From: Candidatus Zixiibacteriota bacterium
GTDB taxonomy: Bacteria; Zixibacteria; MSB-5A5; UBA10806; 4484-95
Length of the DNA stretch: 36,312 bases
Direction of reading: 5' to 3'
Assembly (NCBI GenBank): GCA_021159005.1
Contig: JAGGSN010000148.1
Span: 1 to 36,312, forward strand
Shown: piece by piece, positions 1 through 7,971 of the stretch
Layout of the letters: every line of letters begins with the position of its first letter
Position numbering within the stretch: position 1 is the stretch's first letter
Program-made: the position numbers and the translations under genes
Notes under the pieces: generated by a model
What the model was told of the DNA's origin: nothing
The model's database searches: none
The model's input: the letters and a program-made list of their open reading frames with translations, nothing else

Positions 1-100
1 AAGATATTATAGCGGCTTATTGTTTTATATGTTATGGCTTAAGCAAGCTTCATTTATTGTGTATTAATTGGAGAATTCTATTGAAAAGGCCGGACAGTAG
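1..100 (-). repeat. Truncated copy of a ~175-bp dispersed repeat (copy C)
   Basis: Read on the minus strand, positions 100 down to about 30 align with two other places in the window, 25457-25630 and 36140-36312. Shared words include CTACTGTCCGG at the outer edge, then CTTTT, GAATTCT and GAAGCTTGCTTA. Similarity fades towards position 1, where the window begins. The copy carries no convincing open frame. It is in the opposite orientation to the other two copies. Confidence 0.75.
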
Positions 101-262
101 GGATATAATAACTAAAGTAGGACAGGCTGATTATCTGAGATAACATACTGTTAATCAAGGAAATAAAAAGTAAGAATTCAATTGATTTTACCTATCTTAA
201 ACCGATATATTTTAAATAACTAAGTAAATTGCAAATGATGGTTTAATAGACAGGGTTATTTT
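101..262. other. Non-coding leader before the first gene
   Basis: This AT-rich stretch lies between repeat copy C and the first gene. I see no gene, hairpin or clear promoter in it. The only readable signal is AGGG at 252-255, seven bases before the ATG at 263, which can act as the ribosome binding site. Confidence 0.5.
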
Positions 263-1129
263 ATGATAAGCTTCTGTTATTCATACTGTAAGCTATCAAA
301 GGTTAATATATTAGTTCTAATAACATTAGTGATTCTTATATGCTGCAGTAGATTGTCAGCTTATGAGACTATTTACCCGGAAAGCTTAAATATAGCCTCA
401 AGTTACTCCGTCTCCTCAACGGAATTTGCTTTAACTGACACACTGACAGTAAATTGGAGCATAACAAACAACGAGAGCTATTATTTAGCCAACCTGTATT
501 TTTCAGATAATCTGCCCTCAGAGTTTAGTATAATTTCATCATCAATGCAGATTAATAGCTCTTCCATCGTTTATTATTATTCGGGAGCGATTAATAGCCA
601 TATTATTCCATCTAATAACACATACAGATGGGTTATCGATTTTCCTGTTCCTGATGATAGCACTAACAGAATTTTAGCGCCTGGAGACACAATTAATCTG
701 GAATACCAAGCGATTTGTTCTGATACCGGAAACTATACTCTTCCATTTCATACAATATGCTGTTATGGCAGCGGGTCGGGAATATTTTCAACCTCCGACA
801 GTATTTATTTAACCGTTTATTCAGGCTCGCATATTGATGAGAATACCGAAACGCTGCCGGAGAAACCACTGCTTTGTACGGCTTACCCTAATCCATTTAA
901 TAGCGAGATATTATTTAAACTAAGCAATCATTTGGATTCTAACATTTTTATCAGATTAGCAATATTTGATATTAATGGCCGAAATGTTTTTACGGAAAAC
1001 ATCAATAGTTCTGCCAACAGATTTGTAATTAGTTGGAAACCCGAAAAAATTGTTGCTGCTGGTGTATATTTTTATAAATTAATTACAGGAAATAATATTT
1101 CTTCGGGGAAAATAGTATTTTTAAAATAG
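263..1129 (+). CDS. Secreted protein with type IX (Por/FlgD-like) C-terminal sorting tail
   Basis: This 288-residue protein has an N-terminal hydrophobic segment (about residues 14-33) ending near LSAYE, which fits a Sec signal peptide or anchor. Residues about 38-195 form a beta-rich domain with the look of a conserved-repeat/DUF11-like bacterial surface domain: a 'TDTLTVNWSITNNE' stretch and a 'LAPGDTINLEYQ' stretch. Residues about 205-288 are a sorting tail beginning AYPNPFN, followed by 'IFDINGRNV' and 'AAGVYFYKL', the standard pattern of type IX secretion and FlgD-like tails. It is therefore probably exported and surface-attached. No catalytic motif is visible. The next gene follows after 10 bases, so the two are probably co-transcribed. 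Its specific function is unknown. Confidence 0.8.
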   Translation: MISFCYSYCKLSKVNILVLITLVILICCSRLSAYETIYPESLNIASSYSVSSTEFALTDTLTVNWSITNNESYYLANLYFSDNLPSEFSIISSSMQINSSSIVYYYSGAINSHIIPSNNTYRWVIDFPVPDDSTNRILAPGDTINLEYQAICSDTGNYTLPFHTICCYGSGSGIFSTSDSIYLTVYSGSHIDENTETLPEKPLLCTAYPNPFNSEILFKLSNHLDSNIFIRLAIFDINGRNVFTENINSSANRFVISWKPEKIVAAGVYFYKLITGNNISSGKIVFLK

Positions 1130-1139
1130 CGAGGCGTTT

Positions 1140-2444
1140 ATGAAGTCAATCGACAGACGGAAATTTATAAAAGATATCAGCAAATATGTTAGCGGCGCTT
1201 TTATAGGTGGTTATGTTTTCGATTCTATGTTGTTTAGACCTCAGCAAGCCCACGCTTCTATCATGGCTAGTGTTTATGTTGCGAAAAACGGAACACCCGC
1301 TGAAAATGTAGCCAAAGTTATTGATATGCGTTTTGGCGGGATTGAAAATATAATAGGCTCAGAGGATATTGTTGTGATTAATCCGAACGGCCAATGGACT
1401 AATCAGGGCGGCTCAAATTGCGCCTGCTGTATGGGGCTGATTGACCTAATCCTAAACAGGCCGAGCGGTTTTAGCGGCGAAATCATTTTCACTGAATGTA
1501 CCCAGTTTTCCTCCACTGGCTATTGGACAGCCACGGGAAATGGATTATTAAGAAATGGCCCTTACAATTTTAATGATATGATAGCCTATTATCATTCACA
1601 GGGGCATAATAATGTTAATGGAGTAAGATTATGGCGCAATACCGATGATTCATCAAACTGGCCTGTTGTAACCGGTCCGCATGAGGGACAGGGTTGGGTT
1701 AGGGAGGGCTGTGCATATCAATGTCCACCTCCATCAAACAGATGGTATTCTATAACATATCCCTGTATCCGCTCTCCATATTCGAATAAGATTATCGACT
1801 TGAAAAATGGAATTTACGACAACGGGTACGATAATCAGCCGTCATTAAAGTTTATAAAAATGCCGAATTTAAACAATCACGGCGGTAATGGCCAAATGGA
1901 TTATGCCGGTATAACCAGCGCTTTGAAATCGTTTTTGGGCATCACTGAAATTGGCGGTCCCCCTTACCTTACTCTTCATGATGGCTACTCGCATACCGCC
2001 CATGAGGTTGGTCAGGCTATTGGAGGCTGGATGAATAATTGCAGGAAACCTGATTTCTTCTTAACAACCGCCGAATGGGTGGGGTGGGGTGATAGAACTT
2101 CCTCTCTTGCAACCCAAGCCAAAACTGTCGGCTTTGGCGAGGATCCGGTTACTTTAGATTATTATATGAGCAAATATGTTTTATGGCCTACTCATCCCGA
2201 ATCGCAGCATTTTAACCCTGATTACAATCCCGAAAGCAACAACAGCCGGTTGACTATGGATGGCTGTCAAAGTCTTGGTTTTGGCACGACCAATGAATCG
2301 GAAATCGCTGCTATAGTATATGATTACAATTCTCCCTCAACTTTCAGGTTCGATATCGACAGAAAAATCAAAGCCTTCCGTGAAGGCGGCGCTGATTTGC
2401 AGGAAGTCCTTGATTTAATTAGCCAATATAATTCAGGTGAATAG
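1140..2444 (+). CDS. Tat-exported DUF362-family protein
   Basis: The 434-residue product begins with a twin-arginine leader: DRRKFIK at residues 5-11 with R6 and R7, a hydrophobic stretch, then a cleavage-like AHA near residue 39. The mature part resembles the DUF362 family. It has 'GGIENIIGSEDIVVINPN' near residues 66-83, a cysteine patch (NCACC) near residue 93, and a late 'GFGEDPVTLDYYMSKYV' segment matching the DUF362 'DPVALD' motif. Tat export implies that it folds, possibly with a cofactor, before crossing the membrane. The reaction is unknown, and no classical 4Fe-4S ferredoxin motif is seen. GAGG at 1131-1134 supports the ATG start. It lies 10 bases after a secreted sorting-tail gene, which suggests a shared envelope role. 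Confidence 0.75.
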   Translation: MKSIDRRKFIKDISKYVSGAFIGGYVFDSMLFRPQQAHASIMASVYVAKNGTPAENVAKVIDMRFGGIENIIGSEDIVVINPNGQWTNQGGSNCACCMGLIDLILNRPSGFSGEIIFTECTQFSSTGYWTATGNGLLRNGPYNFNDMIAYYHSQGHNNVNGVRLWRNTDDSSNWPVVTGPHEGQGWVREGCAYQCPPPSNRWYSITYPCIRSPYSNKIIDLKNGIYDNGYDNQPSLKFIKMPNLNNHGGNGQMDYAGITSALKSFLGITEIGGPPYLTLHDGYSHTAHEVGQAIGGWMNNCRKPDFFLTTAEWVGWGDRTSSLATQAKTVGFGEDPVTLDYYMSKYVLWPTHPESQHFNPDYNPESNNSRLTMDGCQSLGFGTTNESEIAAIVYDYNSPSTFRFDIDRKIKAFREGGADLQEVLDLISQYNSGE

Positions 2445-2491
2445 GAGAGAATTTACTTAGTTCGTTAATTTAAAATATTAAATTTATAATT

Positions 2492-3091
2492 ATGCATAAA
2501 ACCAAGAATTTGCTTAGGGATGAAATAAAAAATTATTATTATCGGGGCTGCGGCACAACCTCGCCCTCGCTAAGCAAAAAAATGAAAATCTGGCTTTATC
2601 AATTCGGAATGCATTGCGTCGTTGTCTATCGATTCGGGCAATATGCCGGGGAAGTTTATGCAAAAAATAAGCTGCTGGGACTATTATATAAAATCATTCA
2701 TAGGTTTCTTGATTATATAATTAAATTTATTTACCATGTTGACATTGATGCTGTCAATATTGAACCGGGATTATATATTGGCCATACGGGAACAATAATA
2801 ATAGGTCCTTGTAATATCGGGAAAAATTTTTGTGTTACACATAATGTTACGATTGGTATAGGACATGCGATGGGAATTGAAAATATCCCTACTATTGGTG
2901 ATAATGTCTGGGTGGGTACCGGTTCGGTAATTACCGGAGCTATTAGTATCGGCAGCAGAGTTACTATTTCATCAGGCAGCATACTATCACGAGATATCCC
3001 TGATGGCTGCCTTGTTGGCGGCAATCCGGCCAGGGTTTTGCTTAGGGATTATGACAACAGCAAATTGATAATAGAACCCCCCCCTGACTAA
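2492..3091 (+). CDS. Left-handed beta-helix acetyltransferase, serine O-acetyltransferase-like
   Basis: This 199-residue protein has a helical N-terminal part (1-80) and then hexapeptide repeats (about 88-180) typical of the CysE/LbH acyltransferases, ending in 'GGNPARVLLRD'. The conserved acceptor-side histidine is present in 'YIGHTG' (H98). The second histidine that serine acetyltransferases carry in an 'RHP' motif is replaced by 'ENIP', so the acceptor may not be serine. In this context, at the head of a polysaccharide cluster, an O- or N-acetyltransferase acting on a sugar is more likely than cysteine biosynthesis. No strong Shine-Dalgarno precedes the ATG. The start is chosen because the family's N-terminal helices begin there. 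Confidence 0.8.
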   Translation: MHKTKNLLRDEIKNYYYRGCGTTSPSLSKKMKIWLYQFGMHCVVVYRFGQYAGEVYAKNKLLGLLYKIIHRFLDYIIKFIYHVDIDAVNIEPGLYIGHTGTIIIGPCNIGKNFCVTHNVTIGIGHAMGIENIPTIGDNVWVGTGSVITGAISIGSRVTISSGSILSRDIPDGCLVGGNPARVLLRDYDNSKLIIEPPPD

Positions 3092-3176
3092 TTATTTTAT
3101 TGATTATCTTATGCAGCGGCATCAACATTATGAAGACAATTACAACTATCAATATGATTAATATTAGGAGAAGCAG

Positions 3177-3857
3177 GTGTTAACAACAAGGAAACTTAAA
3201 GGATATATTGTTGATGTTATAATTCTATTTCTGAAAATCACCTTTTTGCGCAGATTAGAATCTTTTAAAGATTTTTACCATACTTTTTACATGAAGCAAC
3301 TTATGCGAAAAGACCATATAGCCTGGAATGTTGAATGCGCCAAGGATGCAGGAGTACATGTTGGAGAAAATTGCAGGTTTCTTGGAAATATTACCTACTC
3401 GACAGAGCCGTATTTAATAGAAATTGGGGACAATACGATTATATCCGGTTGTGTCGATTTTATTACTCATGATGGCGCTGTACTTCTTTTTAATGACGGG
3501 GAAAATGATATATTTGGTCATTTCGGAAAAATTAAAATTGGCAGCAATTGTTTTATTGGCTTTAAATCCATGTTTCTGCCTGATGTCCAAATAGGAGATA
3601 ATTGCATAGTAGCGGCAGGTTCGGTAATTATGAATAGTTTCCCTGATAATTCAATTATAATGGGAAATCCGGCAAAATTAGTATCACATGTCGATATTTT
3701 CAGAAAAATTAAAATGAGCAGTAAAAATACTATTAGAAGTAAAGAATATCCTTTCCCTAAAGAGGAAGAGATGCCCAAGGATCAAAAAAAACAGATGGTG
3801 ATAAAGCATTTTGAAAATCTGCCAATAAGAAAACCGAGATCAAAAAAAAATCGTTAA
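3177..3857 (+). CDS. LbH (hexapeptide repeat) acyltransferase, maltose O-acetyltransferase-like
   Basis: The 226-residue protein has hexapeptide-repeat coils from about residue 55 to 165 ('IEIGDNTIISG', 'IKIGSNCFIG', 'VQIGDNCIVAAGSV') and the usual closing 'IIMGNPAKLV'. The likely catalytic histidine lies in 'DFITHDGAV'. This is the CoA-dependent xenobiotic/maltose O-acetyltransferase type, common in capsule and O-antigen loci, where it acetylates sugars. The start is GTG, supported by AGGAG at 3166-3170 with six bases of spacing. The last 40 residues are very basic and lysine-rich, which is unusual and could promote contact with membrane or nucleotide-sugar enzymes. Together with the preceding gene it forms a pair of acyltransferases. 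Confidence 0.8.
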   Translation: MLTTRKLKGYIVDVIILFLKITFLRRLESFKDFYHTFYMKQLMRKDHIAWNVECAKDAGVHVGENCRFLGNITYSTEPYLIEIGDNTIISGCVDFITHDGAVLLFNDGENDIFGHFGKIKIGSNCFIGFKSMFLPDVQIGDNCIVAAGSVIMNSFPDNSIIMGNPAKLVSHVDIFRKIKMSSKNTIRSKEYPFPKEEEMPKDQKKQMVIKHFENLPIRKPRSKKNR

Positions 3858-3906
3858 AACAACGGTTAAAGCAGTTATTATTGCCGATAAGGCATCCTGT
3901 TGTTTT
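3856..3906 (+). terminator. Possible hairpin after the second acyltransferase
   Basis: AAAACAAC at 3856-3863 can pair with GTTGTTTT at 3899-3906. Inside the loop, TGCC (3882-3885) and GGCA (3891-3894) form a second small stem. The T-rich right arm followed by TAATTT looks somewhat like an intrinsic terminator, but the long loop makes it weak. Confidence 0.3.
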
Positions 3907-4235
3907 TAATTTATAATGAATATTATAAAGAAACTGTGTTAAAATATGGGAAATATTGAATATTAGCAATATACTAATAACACTCAATGCGATTATAATG
4001 GATTTACTATTGTAAATTTATAAGCAAGAATCAAATAAGCGCGGTTTATTACTATCAATTGAGAAATTATGTTTGGACTTTAGGTGATTAATCTAATAAT
4101 ATGAATTGAAAAATGTTCGCCAGATTTTGATTGAATAATAGAATTGTTCTTTTGAAATTAAGAATTGAAATAGCGGTGATTCGGATGGCTTAAATCAAAG
4201 CAATTTAGGCTATTAAAGAAATATTAAGGGACTGC
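3907..4235. other. Gene-free AT-rich spacer
   Basis: This is roughly 330 bases with no coding frame that resembles a protein. It may hold the promoter for the glycosyltransferase that follows, but I could not pick out convincing -35 and -10 boxes in such AT-rich sequence. It does not resemble the dispersed repeats seen elsewhere in the window. Confidence 0.4.
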
Positions 4236-5198
4236 ATGCCCAAGGTAAGTGTCATTATACCTGTTTATAATTCAACCGGTTTCATTGATGAGGCTTTGCA
4301 AAGTGTATTTGCTCAAACATTTAAGGATTATGAAATTATTATCATTAATGATGGTTCTACTGATAATACTAAGCAGGTAATTGAAAAATATTCCGATAAA
4401 ATAAGATACTTTTATCAAGAAAACAGAGGACCTGCCGCTGCCAGGAATAATGGTATTAAAAAAGCTAAAGGCGAATATATCGCTTTTATAGATTCTGACG
4501 ACATCTGGCATCCCGAAAAGTTAAAAATGCAGGTTTCAATTTTAGACAGCAATCAAAATATTGGCATGGTATTTACCGAAAACAGCTTATTTGATGAGAA
4601 CGGAGTTTACGAATCCTCACTTGGAAAGCGTAAGAGGCTAATGCACGGTAATCTTGCAGAAAACATTTTTCTCTATAGCTATGTTGCAACTCCTACTGTC
4701 ATGATTCGAAGGGAAGTGTTTGACAACATTGGGTTATTCGAGGAAAGTATAAAAATGGCTGAAGATGATAATATGTGGATAAGAATTGCCAGTAATTATA
4801 GAGTCGAACTGATATATCAATCGCTTGTATCTGTAAGAGATCACCCCAATCGGATGACACGTCAAAATAACGATTTATTTAATTGTATTCAGATTAGCAT
4901 TGATATGCTTCATTCGAATTATGGCGATAATGTACGAAAAAATATTGATAAAGTCGTACCAAAAAAAATGGGGCAAATTTATTTTAACACTGGATACAAA
5001 TATTTCGAAAATCAAAATACCAAAGAAGCGAGGAAAGCATTCTCCAAAAGTATTAAATATTGTAAATGGAACTGGAAATATTATTTGTATTATATTACAA
5101 GCTTAATGCCTTCAAGTATAATCATATTAATTAGGCGGCTGAAAAGAAAACTCTATCCATCATTCGATTCAGAAACCATAAGGACGAGGAGAGATTAG
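4236..5198 (+). CDS. Family 2 glycosyltransferase
   Basis: This 320-residue protein is a GT-A fold inverting glycosyltransferase. It opens with 'VSVIIPVYNS', followed by 'IINDGSTDNT' (nucleotide binding) and 'YIAFIDSDDIWHPEKL' carrying the metal-binding DxD. The acceptor-side 'MAEDDNMWIRIA' contains the expected ED pair. The C-terminal part (about 275-310) is lysine-rich with one hydrophobic segment, which may hold it at the membrane. It would transfer one sugar from a nucleotide donor to a lipid-linked oligosaccharide. Substrate cannot be read from sequence. It stands 38 bases before the flippase gene. Confidence 0.9.
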   Translation: MPKVSVIIPVYNSTGFIDEALQSVFAQTFKDYEIIIINDGSTDNTKQVIEKYSDKIRYFYQENRGPAAARNNGIKKAKGEYIAFIDSDDIWHPEKLKMQVSILDSNQNIGMVFTENSLFDENGVYESSLGKRKRLMHGNLAENIFLYSYVATPTVMIRREVFDNIGLFEESIKMAEDDNMWIRIASNYRVELIYQSLVSVRDHPNRMTRQNNDLFNCIQISIDMLHSNYGDNVRKNIDKVVPKKMGQIYFNTGYKYFENQNTKEARKAFSKSIKYCKWNWKYYLYYITSLMPSSIIILIRRLKRKLYPSFDSETIRTRRD

Positions 5199-5236
5199 CA
5201 TAGATTTCATTAAATCAAAACCAGTGCTGGCAACCA

Positions 5237-6730
5237 ATGTTTGATGATTTTAAATCGATAATCAAGCATTCTGTAGTTTATGGTATGGGTGGTATGCTTG
5301 GCAAAGTTGTCGGTTTTATCCTTCTACCGCTCTATACGCATTACCTTTCAACAAGCGAATATGGCACACTCGAACTTCTTGAATTGACCACATATATTGT
5401 GGGCATGTTTTTAGCGGCAGGTATTAGCCAATCGCTTTTCAGATTTTATTATGATACCGAAATCCCCGAGGAAAAAAATGAAATAGTCAGTACAGCCTTG
5501 GTTGCAATATGGGTAATATCATTAAGCGGCTTTGTTGTGATAGCGTTGTTTTCCTCATCTGTTTCAAATATTGTTTTTGGCAGCAGCGACTATACGGGTT
5601 TATTCCGCCTTGTATTTTTGGGTTTAATGTTCAGCTTGACCGGCGAAATACCCATGTCTTTCATCCGCGCTCAACAGAAATCTGTATTATTCACTACAAT
5701 ATCCTTAGTTAAGCTTATAATTAATCTCATCTTAAACATTCTTTTCATTGTTGGTTTCGGCTGGGGTATTCGAGGCATAATATTGAGCGCATTAACCACG
5801 CAAAGCGTTATTAGCATAATATTCTCAATTTATGTTATAAAAATATGCGGCTTTCATTTTTCCTTAAGCAAATTTAGTAAAATGTTTAAATATGGTTCGC
5901 CTATGATTCCGGCGGGATTAGGCTATTTTATCTTGAATTTCGCCGATAGATTTATTCTTCAGCGATTCACCTCGCTTTCGGATGTCGGAATATATTCTCT
6001 TGGCTATAAATTCGGTATGATAATGAGTTCAGTGATTGCTCAACCGTTTATGCTTATATGGCAAGCCAAGATGTTTGAAATTGCTAAAAAGGAAAATGCT
6101 AAGAAATTTTTCTCATTAATATTTACATATTTTATGTTTGTAGAGATCTTTTTTGGCTTATCGCTTTCAATAATCATTATTGATGCCCTTAAAATAATTT
6201 CCAGTCCCGAATATTATAATGCATGCTTTATTGTGCCAATTATAGCATTTTCATATATTTTATCAGGCGCGTATTTTTACATGCAATTAGGATTATTAAT
6301 TACTAAGAAAACTAAGTATATTGCATATATTGTTATAATAATAGCCGCCATTAATATGGGTTTGAATTTCTTGCTTATACCAAGAATTGGAATATGGGGT
6401 GCTGCCTATTCGACGGTAATATCATATGGCTTACTATGCATTTTTAATTATTATGTTACCCAGAAAATATATTATATTAAATATCAAATTCTAAGAGTAT
6501 TTAAGCTGTTTATAGTTGCTTTGGCTTTATATGTTTTGGCTTTTTATGTAAAAGTGGATAATTTTATTATTTCAATAACTATAAAGTTTATAATTTCTCT
6601 CAGTTATCCTATAGTATTATATTTAGTAAAATTTTATGAACCAGATGAACTTATCAAGATTAAAGAACTTATTGGAGAGTTAGTTATATATATCAAGGGA
6701 AAGATAAGTAAGACGAGAATTAGCAAATAA
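5237..6730 (+). CDS. Wzx-like polysaccharide flippase (MOP superfamily)
   Basis: This 497-residue polytopic protein has some 12 to 14 hydrophobic segments spread over its length. The N-terminus ('KHSVVYGMGGMLGKVVGFILLP') and the 'GLGYFILNFADRFILQRF' segment at about residues 229-246 are typical of the O-antigen/teichoic-acid flippase branch of the MOP superfamily. It should move the undecaprenyl-linked repeat unit across the cytoplasmic membrane. Together with the O-antigen ligase-like gene at 7972 it indicates a Wzx/Wzy-type route rather than an ABC-transporter route. No good ribosome binding site is visible. The start is chosen on the family N-terminus. Confidence 0.9.
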   Translation: MFDDFKSIIKHSVVYGMGGMLGKVVGFILLPLYTHYLSTSEYGTLELLELTTYIVGMFLAAGISQSLFRFYYDTEIPEEKNEIVSTALVAIWVISLSGFVVIALFSSSVSNIVFGSSDYTGLFRLVFLGLMFSLTGEIPMSFIRAQQKSVLFTTISLVKLIINLILNILFIVGFGWGIRGIILSALTTQSVISIIFSIYVIKICGFHFSLSKFSKMFKYGSPMIPAGLGYFILNFADRFILQRFTSLSDVGIYSLGYKFGMIMSSVIAQPFMLIWQAKMFEIAKKENAKKFFSLIFTYFMFVEIFFGLSLSIIIIDALKIISSPEYYNACFIVPIIAFSYILSGAYFYMQLGLLITKKTKYIAYIVIIIAAINMGLNFLLIPRIGIWGAAYSTVISYGLLCIFNYYVTQKIYYIKYQILRVFKLFIVALALYVLAFYVKVDNFIISITIKFIISLSYPIVLYLVKFYEPDELIKIKELIGELVIYIKGKISKTRISK

Positions 6731-6747
6731 TCAGGAAATTGCAAGAA

Positions 6748-7947
6748 ATGGTTTGTAATACAACGGAACAAAACAGCAAAAAGACGATTCTAATACTTGG
6801 ATATTATGGTAATGCCAACACCGGCGATGAGGCTATTCTAAGTTGTATGCTCAATCAATTGCGAGATATTTATCCCGATATGGAATTTTGTGTTTTATCA
6901 GGTAATACGGATTTTACATCAAAAATGCACAAAACGGCTTCTCTGCCAAATATTTTGCCATCTAATTATGTCCGATATATTATCGGGATGCTTGGACGAA
7001 ACCGGGTTAATTTTATTAACACATTAAATAGGATTAAGGAATCATCCGCTTTAATTGTCGTCGGCGGCGGATTATTTTTTGATAAGCCCGCAAAGAATAA
7101 ATATCTCCTTGAATTTTTGGGCAAGATTAGTTGGATGAAAAAATCGGGGAAAACAATTAATGTCATAGGCGTGGGAGTAGGTCCTCTTTATGAAAATAAA
7201 TCAAAAATTGCTTTAAGAAAAATCCTTAACACTGTCGATTTAATTACTGTAAGAGACAATGAATCCAAGGAAGCACTAAACCAAATTGGCGTATCAAATC
7301 CTGAAACTTACATAACTGGAGATATTGCAATTTTATTGGAACCATCACCGTCAAAGCAGATAGTGGAAATTATGAAGGGCGAAAAGTTAACTGCCGACAA
7401 GAATCCTGTAATTGCTATTAGCATTCGCGGAAGCGATGTTCAAAATCCAATGTTGAAGAAATCAATAATCAAGTTTTGCAGGTATGCGACAGAACAATAT
7501 AATGCTCAGATTTGGTTTTTCCCTTTTCAATTTTCCGGCAACGATGACGACCGACCTGGAATAAGAACTCTTGAAAATGAGTTCGGGGAAAATAATAATG
7601 TGTTTTTCCTTTATAAAGAGAAATCTCCAATGGATATTTTAGGTTTATTTAGCAAAGCTGATATAGTTATTGGCGAACGATTTCATTCTATAATATTTTC
7701 GATAATCGCTCAAAAACCTTTCATAGGGATTTCATATTTGCCCAAGGTTGAAAGATTATTTAGCGAGATTGGACATAAAGAATGGTGCGTAAATCTTGAC
7801 AACATTGATGAGGATTCTCTAATTAAACGTTTTGATAATATATGGATAGAAAAAGATGAAATTAAGCTTGAGCTTGCTGATATCCTAATATCCTTAAGGA
7901 AAAAAGCTCTTCTTAATTTTGAAATATTATCAAAGAAAGCAACTTGA
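6748..7947 (+). CDS. Polysaccharide pyruvyl transferase family protein
   Basis: The product, about 399 residues, matches the CsaB/WcaK family. The N-terminus reads 'ILILGYYGNANTGDEAIL', followed by 'LIVVGGGLFFDKP', 'INVIGVGVGPLY' and, near the C-terminus, 'VIGERFHSIIFS' with the conserved ERxH motif. Members add a pyruvyl ketal from phosphoenolpyruvate to a sugar, or act as related transferases in capsule loci. Pyruvylation would give the polymer negative charge. The frame is also open from a TTG at 6739. I prefer the ATG at 6748 because AGGA at 6733-6736 is too close to the TTG. It follows the flippase by fewer than 20 bases. Confidence 0.85.
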   Translation: MVCNTTEQNSKKTILILGYYGNANTGDEAILSCMLNQLRDIYPDMEFCVLSGNTDFTSKMHKTASLPNILPSNYVRYIIGMLGRNRVNFINTLNRIKESSALIVVGGGLFFDKPAKNKYLLEFLGKISWMKKSGKTINVIGVGVGPLYENKSKIALRKILNTVDLITVRDNESKEALNQIGVSNPETYITGDIAILLEPSPSKQIVEIMKGEKLTADKNPVIAISIRGSDVQNPMLKKSIIKFCRYATEQYNAQIWFFPFQFSGNDDDRPGIRTLENEFGENNNVFFLYKEKSPMDILGLFSKADIVIGERFHSIIFSIIAQKPFIGISYLPKVERLFSEIGHKEWCVNLDNIDEDSLIKRFDNIWIEKDEIKLELADILISLRKKALLNFEILSKKAT

Positions 7948-7971
7948 TAATGTATAAAATTATAGTGGAAC

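Noticed and set aside
2731-3024. Minus-strand open frame inside the serine-acetyltransferase-like gene
   Set aside because: It is the mirror of the hexapeptide repeats on the plus strand and has no plausible start signal or protein likeness.
4900-5106. Lysine-rich frame inside the GT2 gene
   Set aside because: It is out of frame with a clear glycosyltransferase and shows no family likeness.
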